Position numbers and translations under genes: made by a program. The notes below the pieces were generated by a model. That model was given only the letters and a program-made list of their open reading frames with translations. It made no database searches and had not been told where the DNA came from. This document shows, one piece after another, positions 1 to 10,760 of a DNA stretch of 64,000 bases. Position 1 is the first letter of the stretch; each line of letters opens with the position of its first letter. The DNA is from Smittia aterrima (lineage: Eukaryota > Arthropoda > Insecta > Diptera > Chironomidae), in the NCBI GenBank assembly GCA_033063855.1, contig CP093829.1, positions 16,957,537-17,021,536 of the forward strand, written 5' to 3'.

Positions 1-1427
1 ACGTTTTTTTTTGTTTGCTTCTACATCAGTGCAATTAGGAGCGACGAGGGGAATTGGGAAGATACTCAACGAAAGGTTTCAAATATTTAAACTGAGTGAA
101 GGAATCCCTTGAACTTAATGCTTAATGTTTGATGATGACTGAGACACTTTTCTTTCTTATTTTCGCCTTCCCTTCGTCAATTATTGAATAGAAAAATCTT
201 TCATGAAACAACATTTTTTTCGGGTGAAACATTCGCGGATGGGATGCGAGCGGCATATTACATTTTTCACTTGCCCTCTTCCCCATCCAATCTTTTTATA
301 TGCGAGCGATTCTTTTTCATCAGATGACGGCGAGATGGAAAAATATGCAAAAGAATCGGCCGTTGCTGCTGGGCAAATTGTATGTACTGGCCAGTGTGCA
401 GAATGTTTTTTTTTCTCCTTTTGTGCAGGGATTGCGAGTAGACTGATTCTTGATGTTCTAGTTTCAGCTGGAGTTACAATCGAAGCTTCTTTCCCTTGAT
501 TTCTACCGCGAGATTCATTTTTTTACGCTTCTCATGCAAAAAGCATTTGAAAAATTATAATGTAGAAATATTTTCGTCGTCTCTCTCTTGTTCTGATTTT
601 TTTTCATCCACAATCCAAATTGTCGTTTGAAACTTACGCCTCGCAGCTTGCGATGGTGCAACGTCGGCAATGGGGCGGATGGAGAAGAAAATAGATCGAG
701 AGCCTATTTTTCATTCGTGTGCAAGTCTTTTTTGATAATTTCAGTTTTTCCTCTGCCATTCTTTGAACATGCAACATCAAACCATCTCTTTTAGCCGAGA
801 AAAATGTACATTTTATGCATAAACACTGACACAACAGATGTAGACGCACACAGAAGTTTCCGTTTCCATATCTACGAAAAAGAAAACCCGCATTTTTCGC
901 GGAAAATCTTTTTTTTTTTCGCTTTATTTTTCGCGAGGTTCTGTGATGATGATTTTTATACATTTTTTTTGTTTCTCTTGACTGTTTCGGCATTGCGATA
1001 TCAATATGTGTGGATCGTTTTCACCAAGCGAGAACTGAAAAATCAGCATCTCCCCTTTTCATTATAAAACGCGGAGAGATGAAAAATTCTTTTACAGAAA
1101 TCGTGTTTTTATTAAAAATTTACAGATGGAATTCGCCATTGAATATTTTTTTGAGGATTCATTCTTGTTACTTTTAATGAGAAGTCGATGCATGAGTAAT
1201 GAGAGAGATAAGCAGCTTTGATTGCAGTTCATGGTTAGATGTTTGTTTTTGGCTGTGATAATTAGTTGGAATATTGAGAACAAAAAATATTTGTAAACAG
1301 CAATGTTTGTTGTCTCAATTGAACTGAAACGAGAGAAGACGAAAGAAATTTAAAGTGGCAAATTCTGCTCACAACTCCATCTACGAGAATTGTTTCAGAC
1401 TTCTCACAATCAAATATTTTTCATTCG
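1..1427. other. Intergenic, no gene seen
   Basis: AT-rich sequence with many T-runs. Short open frames of up to about 119 codons occur on both strands, but they overlap each other, are rich in Phe/Lys/Arg and show no family motif, so I treat them as chance. The stretch downstream of the Mks1 stop codon should hold that gene's 3' UTR. Confidence 0.6.
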
Positions 1428-2935
1428 TTAATTCTTGAGACGAGCTTTTGCTTCATGATAAAAATTGATGATTTCCTCGATTGACTTTAGATGTGCGAAG
1501 CTTCGCTTTGACATTTGAGTTTGAGTAATTTTCTGGATCTTTACTTTTAATTTTCCTGACGAGACCGTTTTGTTTCCATAGAAGTTGACAATTTCGTTGT
1601 GTTCTTGGTCGAGGATGCTCGTCTTGTGAATGCCGCCGAGGAAAAAACGCTCGAGAAAGTCCCGAAGAAAATTATTTCCTTGAAGATCTCTAAAGCACAA
1701 AAGTTCAAATTCTTGCTTTTCACTTCTTCCTTCTAGTGGAAGCTTCAAAGTCGCTAAACCTTCGCGTCGTTCTCTCTTCCACGTTGAATCTATCGAGATG
1801 ACTTCGAAGTTTATTGACAACGTATCAACTTTTGACGACGACAAGAAGAATTCATCGTCGACATCAAGAACGAGAGAGTGACAGAAACCGAAATTCCATT
1901 TGGTGTCGTTCCTAAAACTAGAATGTGTCGAACCTTCGATGTTTCCTTCGATTACTTTTACAAACTTTGGAAGCTTGATATGATATCGAACATGAAGATT
2001 ATCGTAATCAAAATCTGTGCCCTCAATAATTTCAATCAACAGAAGAATTCGACAGAACTTCGGGAAGACAAAGTCAGGGTCTTTGTTCAAGTTCAACTTT
2101 CGCATGTGCTCAGAAATTTCTTCTTGAATTTTTTGCAGCTTCTCTTGTTGTTCAAGTTGATTACTTGCATCGTGTGACGTCAATGACAAGTTTTCAACGC
2201 AATAGCCAAACAGTTGTTTGCTGTTTTGATCGATCTCGAGGCGATATTCGTTACTTATGCTGTTAAAGTCTGGAAAAATAATGAAGACTCCATCAGACTC
2301 GCGATACGAGATCGTGACAAGAAGTGTTATCGGCTCGAGGTCAGCCATGATGAACAAATTGACGAAATCTTCTCCAGTTGAATATCGAGATTGACAAATC
2401 TGTTGATTTGTATCAGCAAACAACTTTGGCGATGTTTCTTCCTTTTCGATCGGTCTGTTCTCAATTTGTCTTCTTAGATTTGTCAGAGGAAAATCTCTTG
2501 GTCCAAAGTTATCACTTGGTTGATACTTGTCATCGTTTGTATAAGTGAAAATTATTCCTCCTTCGACAGCTTCGTTATTACTTTCTTCTTTGATCATTTG
2601 ATAATATCGCTTATCGAGATCCGTTTTACAATTTTCCTTTTGAGCGTAGTAAGCTCGTTCAGTTTTGCTAAATATTTTCTGTTGCCATTTGATGCTCACG
2701 ACTTCTTCATAATCTGTGGACGACTGTTGATCTGTGCTTGTCGAGTGAAAGCCATCAAACTTTGGTATTTTAATGATTGAATGAAGTTTTCGCATTGAAA
2801 TTCTGAAGAAAAAATCATTTTAAGGTCAGAAACGTACTGAAATCGTTTCAACTCTCACCTGACCATCAAATTGTTAATCGCGTCACGGGATCGATAAATT
2901 CCCGATTGCTGGTTGTTCGATTTCATCTTTAACAT
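1428..2935 (-). CDS. Mks1: Mks1, B9-domain ciliary transition-zone protein
   Basis: Two coding exons, 2935-2859 and 2802-1428, with a 56-nt GT-AG intron, give 483 aa. The short first exon was found by hand. It encodes a YRSRD motif followed by NNLMVRIS, which matches the N-terminus of animal MKS1. Exon 2 carries the MKS1 hallmarks in order: an acidic stretch leading into a WQQKIFS motif, then an IFTYTNDDKY motif, and a C-terminal B9 domain (about residues 275-420; EGTDFDYDNL to the FFLGG motif) with a helical tail. MKS1 is a component of the MKS/tectonic module that gates the base of cilia; in flies it would act in sensory neurons and sperm. An alternative start lies three codons in. The gene lies in the same orientation just downstream of Trh, and a perfect X-box sits 72 bp upstream of the ATG. 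What I infer is the family name; the splice junction itself is read directly. Confidence 0.93.
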
Positions 2936-3006
2936 CTTTCCAGTCGTTCGATTAATATTTTCACGACACTTTACGACTGAAAACACAATTTACGTCAATA
3001 CAAAAC

Positions 3007-3020
3007 GTTTCCATGGCAAC
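3007..3020 (-). promoter_or_regulatory. RFX X-box upstream of Mks1
   Basis: The 14-mer GTTTCCATGGCAAC fits the RFX X-box consensus RYYNYY-AT-RRNRAC at every position and is an imperfect inverted repeat. It lies 72 bp upstream of the Mks1 start codon. RFX factors drive ciliary genes including MKS1 orthologues in worms and flies, so position and identity agree. Confidence 0.85.
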
Positions 3021-3118
3021 TTCGCACCTGAAAATTCGAACGAAGCGCACGTGGTGTTTGCTTGCTTTCAAAATTACTTTCTGTCGGAAGTAAAAATATT
3101 TGCAACATCAAGAATAGT

Positions 3119-3124
3119 TTTATT
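3119..3124 (-). terminator. Trh polyadenylation signal
   Basis: AATAAA on the minus strand, 77 nt past the Trh stop codon and about 100 bp before the Mks1 X-box. It implies a very short Trh 3' UTR. Confidence 0.6.
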
Positions 3125-3200
3125 GGTCCACGACTTCTTTTTCACATTAAATATTCAATTGAACAATTGGAAGGGTCGAATGAGACAAGTGTCAAACAGA

Positions 3201-5294
3201 TTATTGACTCTTTTGAGAGTTTTCTGAGCTGTCAGAGACTGGGCTTCGCGCTGGGCTTCTTGCAGGACTTCTCGCTGGGCTTCTATCAGGAATTTGAATT
3301 CCTTGATAAAGAAGATTCGAAAGAGTTTCGATGTCGATGTTCTCATCGAGAGCGGAAATCTTTTTCAAAGCAGACGAGACAATACTCAAGTCACCACGAA
3401 GTTCACTCATCACGGCCGTGATCTTCTTTGCATTGCTTAATACTTCAACTGATTGAGTGTAAGGATTATATCGAACCATGAATGGTCTCTTTATTGTTTC
3501 TGCAAATGCTCTCATCTTCTCCTTCGCTTCCTCGAACGAATCAGTGTAGTAATAAGCATTTTGATATGACGTGATGATGCATTCCTCATAAATTGTGACA
3601 TCGGGGTCGAATTTCTTAATTTTCTCGTTTGTCGTGAGGGCGTGTTGAAGTTCAGCGACAGAAGAGAGCAGACCAGCGCCATAGACTTTGAATGTTCCAT
3701 CAGATTGCTTACATAAACCAAACTCGACGGTGAAGAAATAAAGCTGTGGACGATTTAAGATTAAATGATAGTTGAGGATTTAATGAAAATTTTAATCACC
3801 GTTGCGAGTTTACTGATATCGTCATCGGAAGCACCCAACGAAGCTAATCCGATCTCTTGTGAGAATTGAGCGAACGTTGGATTTGCAAGCAATGGCATAT
3901 GGCCAAGTAACTCATGACAGCAATCAGGTTCAGGAGTATAGAAAGGATCTGATGAGTGACGAATGTATTGAGTGCAATGGAAAACGCGAAAAGCCAATCC
4001 CGAAAGGAAATCGCGAGGAGACAAATATCCAGCGACAGGCCGCAACTGGAAGCCCGTCTTACGTTTCAAGAAAACGTTGATGTCTTGCAGTTGTGGGAGA
4101 TTGTCCTCGCGATATCCGCAATACTTCACAAGCTGAGGCCAATTTTCCATGTATTCGGGAACAGCGTGTTTGATGTAAAGCTTCTGCAGCTCACGGAACA
4201 CGATACCCCTTTTAAAGAAGAGAGACAATCAAGGATGTTAAATAAAATATTTATTCTGAATAGATTCGTTGATTTGAAGATAATAAGATAAAATTAATTT
4301 TCATTCAACTCGCGATGACTCACCAAGTGCGAATTTCTTCCGGAGTGTACTGAATCTTTGGGATAGGAGATCCACTGCGGAAAATAAGAATCAATTAGTT
4401 AAATTATTTATTTAAACAATTGAATTTCTTATTCTCACTGTTTGTAAGCATTGGCGATAGCTGCGAACTGCTCTCGTCTCTTGCGATAAACTGGATCACG
4501 AAATCCAGGATGGTCAGCATCGAGTGCCGATCCATACATCAAAACGTTTTGTGCTCGATCGAGATCAGAAATTTTCCTTGGGAACCAAATTGGTTCCTCA
4601 AAGTCGAAACTGCAGTTTTTGCTGAGCGGAGTTGGAGGCGGAAAATCATCGTCAGCCAGGACAGTCGCATAATTTACTGAGTGAACTTTAGGAAAAACAA
4701 ATTTGTAAGGAACTCGACTGATTTTAAATAAATTCTTGAAATTACCTTCTCTCTTTAATCGACGAACAACGTGATCCAAATGCTTTGAGTCACACTCAAT
4801 GTCGACGAGAACATCAGCCTTGAGTCAATGAGTGTGTGGAAAATGTCAAAATTAATTTCTCGGCTCAGACTTTCATTCATTGTTCGTCGGGACTCAATGA
4901 AATTCCTTCGGACTCAATTAAGCAACCACATGAGAGAGTTTTACCTTTTCACTTTCACCTCCGCCACCGGAATGTAGTTCGATGTGTAGAACATTGATGC
5001 CAAGTTCTTGAAAAACTTGAAGAGCTCGAGCTAGCGCTCCGACTTGATGTTTGAGTGTGAAAATTATTGATGTTCGATCGACTGTTGGGAGAAGTTGATT
5101 TTCAGCAATTTTCGGCTCCTCTTTCTGTTCAAACAAGAAATGAAATGACTCATGGGATTCTTGCAATTTTCATAATTGTTAATTACAATCAAATCCTTTG
5201 GTTTGTGGATTGGGCTCCCTTCTTTCACAGACCACTCCTGTTCTCCGCTTCGATAGAGCCAAAGTCCCAGCAGTGATTTCCCCGAAGCTGACAT
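3201..5294 (-). CDS. Trh: Trh, tryptophan 5-hydroxylase
   Basis: Seven exons: 5294-5187, 5124-4945, 4818-4746, 4685-4439, 4374-4324, 4208-3800 and 3743-3201. They total 1611 nt, 536 aa. The enzyme converts tryptophan to 5-hydroxytryptophan, the rate-limiting step of serotonin synthesis, using tetrahydrobiopterin, O2 and Fe(II). An N-terminal leader (SLLGLWLYRSG) precedes an ACT regulatory domain (about 52-115). The catalytic domain follows with iron ligands His318 and His323 in CCHELLGH and Glu363 in TVEFGLC, and then a helical tetramerisation segment. The YIRHSSDPFYTPEPD block and the LYFFTVEFGLCKQ block favour tryptophan hydroxylase over phenylalanine hydroxylase. It is the neuronal-type paralogue, not Henna. 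The protein ends in an unusual tail of three RSPA repeats and a Ser-rich end (about 510-536). Mks1 follows on the same strand, and Aplip1 lies upstream in the opposite orientation. Confidence 0.95.
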
Positions 5295-5503
5295 AATTTT
5301 CCGATTGATTGAGAGACACTTTGACGAATTTTCCCTAAAGAAATTATTTAAAACCGCACTTTTAATAGGAAAAGTTTATCGTTGACATCGATGGGAGTCT
5401 CTTTCTCATCTCACTGACTTTACTTCACATCAATTCTTAATGTAATTCACTTTTAATCCATTCCGAATTTTCCACCAAGCGTCACTGTTAAATCCAAGTC
5501 GAG

Positions 5504-5540
5504 AACTGAAGACTAAACGATGTTCGTTTCTTCTTTTATA
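5504..5540 (-). promoter_or_regulatory. Trh core promoter: TATA box plus initiator
   Basis: On the minus strand TATAAAAG (5540-5533) is followed about 30 nt later by TCAGTT (5509-5504), a good arthropod initiator with its A at 5507. The spacing is right for a focused TATA-Inr promoter. The predicted 5' UTR would be about 212 nt if unspliced and would end at the Trh ATG at 5294. Confidence 0.7.
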
Positions 5541-7011
5541 GGATTTTTTCAAAGGAACGAGACGCCTGAGATAAATTAGCAATGATAGCTTTCACCACAC
5601 ATGCACAACGTCGATCCTTACGCAATTTTCTACTGAGAAAATGGAAAATGTTCTCGTAGTGTCTGTGCGAGTGAAAGAAAAGAAGTGAAATCGCCGTTTT
5701 ATTTTTCATTGGTTCAATAAAGGAAGAATCATGTAATCTTCACTCGACGATTGATGGTTTGAAGGAAGTAGAAGGTGAAAACGCAAACTTTTCATCATCA
5801 AGTGCTTTTTCCTTGCTTTCCTTAACCAACGATTGCTTCAATCAACAGTTTGCGTAAAGGAAGAAAAGAAAATCTTTGTGACTTACCAGTTGCATTTGTG
5901 AGAAGCGTGGGAGACGAGAGTCGAAGAATTAAAAGCCTGTCCATATATTTGCAAAGCTTTTTAACCGCTCCAATCATCACTCAACCTATTTTCTCAAACA
6001 GAGAAATTCCTTTATCGTCGCCACCTATGCAAACACTTAAACTCAAGATGTGCGAGATGAATGAAAAAGCTTTTTATTTGTGGCGATTCTCGTGGGGGAA
6101 TGCGTCTCCATGGATCTGATTTCTATCAATCTTTGTGATTACAAGAAAAAGAAAAATGTACTGAAGTGGAGATAAACGTAATTGATAAACAAGTCCCTTG
6201 GTCAAATAGATTTAAAATCGAGATGTTGAAATGAAACGAGAAACTCTCTTCCTTTTGATGATGTTTCCGCTTGAGATGTGATGACAGAAAAAACCTTTTG
6301 TGTGAATTAATTACAAGCTTCCAGAGTACCCGCATCTAACGATCAAAGTTAATGATCTGTTGCGAGTGTCGTTTGCAAATGACTCACATGACGTGGGAGT
6401 TTCACAAACGAATGGACAACGCTTCAAAGATTCTCGTAAAACTCTCAGCGCTTTCGTTCGTTGAATAATTTGAACTTTTATTCACTTACGGCAGAAGCTG
6501 ATAAAACGAGAACGAAACAAATATTTATTTATACACAACATTAGTTTCGATAAGTGGCTGTATAAACGGAGACCGGACAGAATCTCCATTGAAACAGATA
6601 AACTCTCATATATTATTTATAAGTCTTTCACACATTGCTTCCTCCTCATTCATAAGATTGAAATCGAGAACGCATCAGCTTAAATGAAATCAACGTGCTT
6701 CGTGTTGGCGAGGAAAATGATTTTCGAATTGAAGGGGAAGTTTGGTTAACGGAGACACCAAAGAAATTCGAACTCGAGGGAGGGTTGATTCGAGCAGCGA
6801 TGACGACATAGAACTACGAGAAGGGAAGGAAAATCAATATCGCAAGCGAAGTTCCCTACACTTTTCAGTTTTCATCTGAACATTGTACATAGCAGAAGTG
6901 CTTGAAAGGATAAAAATTCGATTCATTCATGTAATTTTTTAGGGAAAGGAGAAATATTTTCATAGAAAATTCCACTTGAAAGTTGGAGCAAAGCTTTAAG
7001 ATTAGTGCGCA
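5541..7011. other. Divergent intergenic region between Trh and Aplip1
   Basis: No convincing coding sequence; one open frame of 89 codons at 5850-6119 (+) has no recognisable motif. The region should carry upstream regulatory DNA of Trh and the promoter and 5' UTR of Aplip1. A TCAGTT initiator-like word is at 6865-6870 on the plus strand, without a TATA box. Confidence 0.5.
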
Positions 7012-8766
7012 ATGGCTGAGCCAGAGTTTGAAGAGTTTTCAAAGCAAAACCTAAACATCAAGACAGTTCCATCTCCTTACTATTCGTAAGTGAAAAAAAA
7101 TTCGCGAGAAAAGTTTTCCACCATTTTCTTCTTCGAGATTTTCACTAAGCAAACAAAATCGATTTACGATTTTTACGATGAGGGAATCTCGATTGCCAGC
7201 CAATGAATTAGAATCGAGATCAGGATCTTAATTGAACTAAATTTGTTTTAGATTAACAGCGGATATCGATTTTGACATCGCCTCATCTCCATCGGACTCA
7301 AAAAGTGATTCAAGTGAGCCAGATGACATCGGAGTGCACATTATTAGCACAGCTCGATTACCGCAAGCATGTACGAACGTGATAGTCGCCAATATCAGCA
7401 GTAACAGTTCAGTAGCTGAGGACGATGAGCTTGGCGACGGACTGAGAACAGGACCTTCGTCTTTAAATCAAAAGAATCAAGATTCGGGACCGTCAAGTAT
7501 CGTCTCTCAAGTGTCAACGTCATCTCACCTTGCTAGAACGAGTTCACTTCCTTTTATACCTGGAAACGCAGAGAGACGAAGAAGAAAACTTCCTGAAATT
7601 CCTAAAAATAGAAAATGTGAGTCAATCGAGGTCATGTGAATCTTAATGCGTCTTATCAAAACGTCTTCCATTCTCTCTTTTTTGCGCGGTGCAGCTACAT
7701 TGTCGCATTTATTCAATCAACAAACTTCGCTTGCTGACGAGCTCGGAAGTCAACCTTTCAAGCAGAATTCACTTCTCGCTTTCAAATGCAGTTACTTGTT
7801 GGATGAAGACTCAAGTCCAGACTCTGAGAAGATGCACAGTCTGGGCGACGTCGATAGTGGACACAGCACAGCACACTCGCCGAATGATTTCAAAAGTATT
7901 TCACCAACAAATGCTCAACATTCTCCGCATTCTCCCTTTCCGCCGGCATTCGGCGGTGTTCCTTATAGTCAACTTGAGATGCTAGAAGCGACTCATCGTG
8001 GACTTCATAAATTTCTTCCGAGACATCACGACGAGTTGGAGGTTGAGATTGGAGATCCAATCTACGTTCAGAAAGAAGCTGACGACTTGTGGTGTGAGGG
8101 AGTAAATTTGAGGACAGGCAATCAAGGAGTGTTTCCTTCAGCTTACGCGGTCGACCTCGAATATAATGACTTCGATCCATCGAATGTGGAACAGAAACGC
8201 GAGAGATATTTATTGGGATATTTAGGTTCGGTTGAGACACTTTCGCATAAAGGAACGGGAGTTGTTTGTCAAGCGGTTAAGAAAATTATTGGAGACGGAA
8301 CGGCTGCTGAAAATAACACACCAAAAGGAACTCCTTGCATTCTTGAGATTTCAGATCAAGGACTTCGAATGGTTGACAGATCAAAGGTTGGGAAAAGTTT
8401 TCGCTTAATCGAATGCTTTTCAAAACATTTCAATTGGTTTTTCAGAAAAAAAGAGAACGTGGACCTTGCATCGATTACTTTTACTCACTCAAGAACGTTT
8501 CATTCTGTGCTTTCCATCCTCGAGATCATCGTTATATTGGCTTCATTACCAAGCACCCGACAATGCAAAGATTTGCTTGTCATGTGTTCGTTGGTAACGA
8601 TTCAACTCGAGTCGTAGCAGAAGCTGTCGGGTAAGAATTTTCTATCTGATATCTCTCAACCTTCAAATAACGAGATAATCTTCATTTCAGTCGCGCGTTT
8701 CAGCGCTTTTATCAGAAGTTTATCGAGACCGCATATCCAACCGAAGATATTTACATGGAAAATTAA
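7012..8766 (+). CDS. Aplip1: Aplip1 / JIP1, JNK-interacting scaffold and kinesin adaptor
   Basis: Five exons: 7012-7085, 7252-7616, 7695-8386, 8446-8630 and 8691-8766. They total 1392 nt, 463 aa, close to the size of fly Aplip1. After an acidic, Ser-rich N-terminus come a RRRKLPEIPKN motif typical of JIP1, an SH3 domain (about 246-302; ALYDF-like core replaced by GLHKFLPRHHDELEVEIGD) and a PTB domain (about 313-455). The C-terminus is YPTEDIYMEN, the acidic-tyrosine motif that binds kinesin light chain TPRs. JIP1 scaffolds the JNK cascade and links APP-family and vesicle cargo to kinesin-1 in axons. A basic-plus-hydrophobic stretch (NRKSTLSHLF) created at the exon 2/3 junction may be the JNK-docking site. 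The start was chosen as the first ATG giving an open first exon with a phase-2 donor. Confidence 0.95.
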
Positions 8767-8822
8767 ATCGACAAAGAGATGACACCGACGTTGGACTCCT
8801 TTCCCAAGTATTACTCAATCAA

Positions 8823-8828
8823 AATAAA
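8823..8828 (+). terminator. Aplip1 polyadenylation signal
   Basis: AATAAA 57 nt after the Aplip1 stop codon; a second AATAAA-containing word occurs near 9039. Confidence 0.5.
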
Positions 8829-10760
8829 TCAAGATTAAAAAACCTTTCGAGACCAAAATGCTCGTGAAATTGAAGATAATAGAATCAACATCAATATTGG
8901 AACAAAAAATTGACATAAGACAGATGGGAAGGTTCATGAGTTAGGTCGCAATGTTTATGATCAGCTCGTTGCTGATTTTTCCCTTCTCGATCTCCTTGAG
9001 AATATTAAACGATTCTCCTTGTCTCCTCGACCTTTCCAATAAAAATGAAAATCAATTTAAAGGCTTCATGAGCTTATTTCTTTTTGTAATCCGAGAGCTT
9101 TTGTTTTCGAAATTGATCTAATTTGTTTGAAATTGCATAAACGATTTTCTGTTTTGTTTATTGTTAGACGAAGAAGCTTTTACAGGAACTGAATTCTCTT
9201 CTCCACTGCTAAAATTAAAAAATTATTTCCACTGAAAGCTATTCGCCCACACATTCAAACGAGAGTTAAAAATTAGGCAATGAAGCTTTTATGTAAACAG
9301 CTCAAATTTCCCGAAGAAATAACTGAAAATGTAAAGATAAAAAATTATATTTGAGAACATCTGTAATAAAAAAATGAAGAAAAATCGATGACTCTAGACG
9401 AACATTTCGTTTCGCTCTGTTTTCCTTCTATTTATTTATTTTCTTTAATTTTTTAACAGAATTAGTTTAAATAAGTTAATTTTCAAAATAACGTAAAGGA
9501 TTTCTTTAACAAAAATTAAAACTTTTCTCATCTGCTAATAATTTGCTTCGATTATTTCAAACGAAGAAGAAAAATGTTGTCTATTCAATTTTGATTGAAA
9601 TTTCAATTTGCACTTGACATATTCACATCGTAAACACACCAAAGGGAATACACTGAAGTCAAGCTTAGACTTTTAGAGTTTCTTTTTGCTTACAGATAGA
9701 CTTTTACTTCTATATTTACAATAATAAGGTTCTCTCGTGTTCTTTTTTCATTTTCCTTTCGACTGATAAACGAGCTCTTCAGTGTGTATTATTCACTTCT
9801 TTAAACTACTTAGACATTTCAAACTTTCTGTTCTGTTATGACATGACAAAGCTTTGAAATGCTTTGTGAGAAATATTTGAGTTTTGTTTTGCGTGAGACT
9901 CTCATTTTAAGTCTAGCACAACATGAAGTCTCGTGCAAGCGATTTTTCTGTTCAAATCGTTTTGATCATTTACATTCACAACATTTCAAAGCTCGATACA
10001 TAAAGGAACACTCAGCGCCTTGTCAAGCACATTTTCAATGATCTTCAAGGGCAATCAATGTTTTGAGTTATCAAATAAAAGATTTTTTCTTCGGTTTCTT
10101 GATAAAAATAGGTTGAGCTTTAGGCACACGCTGTCTTGAGTCTCAAATGTACGATGAAGCCTTCGTTAAAATGTTTTCACTTTTCTGAACTTCTCGGTCT
10201 CTTAGTAACGCTTCCCATTTCTCATCCAATCGCTTTGTCTTCTATCTTTGTATGAGGTAGATGATTCTGGTGTAGTGCTAGGAAGCTGAACTTAATGAGT
10301 GAACTTGACGCTTCGTCTTTGTTTGACTAGGAATTTCGAATTTTCCGAAAAAGCTTTTCTTAGAAAAACCAAAAATGTTTTGGCATTGGAGATTTGTCAT
10401 CGAGTCAATTTGTCGTCCCGCTGTGCACTTCTAGGCTGCTTACTTCTAACTATCAGTCACGAGTCTCCACAGGAGAACATTTTGCAATCGATTTCGCTTC
10501 GCCCAAACCAAACTCTTGAATATCGAAGGTGAATTTTGGGTAAAACCTTGTTTCGTTTTTTTTTCTTTATCAAAAATCGTCAAACACTTTTCCCTCATCA
10601 GTTGTGCAACTGACGGAGAGTTATCACTAGCGTGCTTAGAGGATCCTAAGTCCTCTATTCGTTGTTGTGTAAAGCTTACAAAGGAAGCTTCATAAAATTA
10701 GTTTTATTTCTCGTCTGCTTAAAGCTCTTGGTTGGTTGTTTCTGATACTTGAACTGATTA
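8829..10760. other. Convergent intergenic region / 3' UTRs
   Basis: This lies between the 3' ends of Aplip1 (+) and Met (-). Open frames are short and featureless. Part of it is probably Met 3' UTR. No RNA gene or repeat recognised. Confidence 0.5.

Noticed and set aside
634..1067. Overlapping open frames at the left end
   Set aside because: Antisense to each other, T/A-run driven composition, no conserved motif.
3201..5294. Phenylalanine hydroxylase (Henna) as the identity of the left-hand hydroxylase
   Set aside because: The N-terminal SLLGLWLYRSG leader, the HSSDPFYTPEPDCCHELLGH block and the LYFFTVEFGLCKQ block are those of neuronal tryptophan hydroxylase; the phenylalanine enzyme differs at these places.
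10252..10262. let-7-like start (TGAGGTAG)
   Set aside because: Similarity ends after eight bases and there is no hairpin partner.
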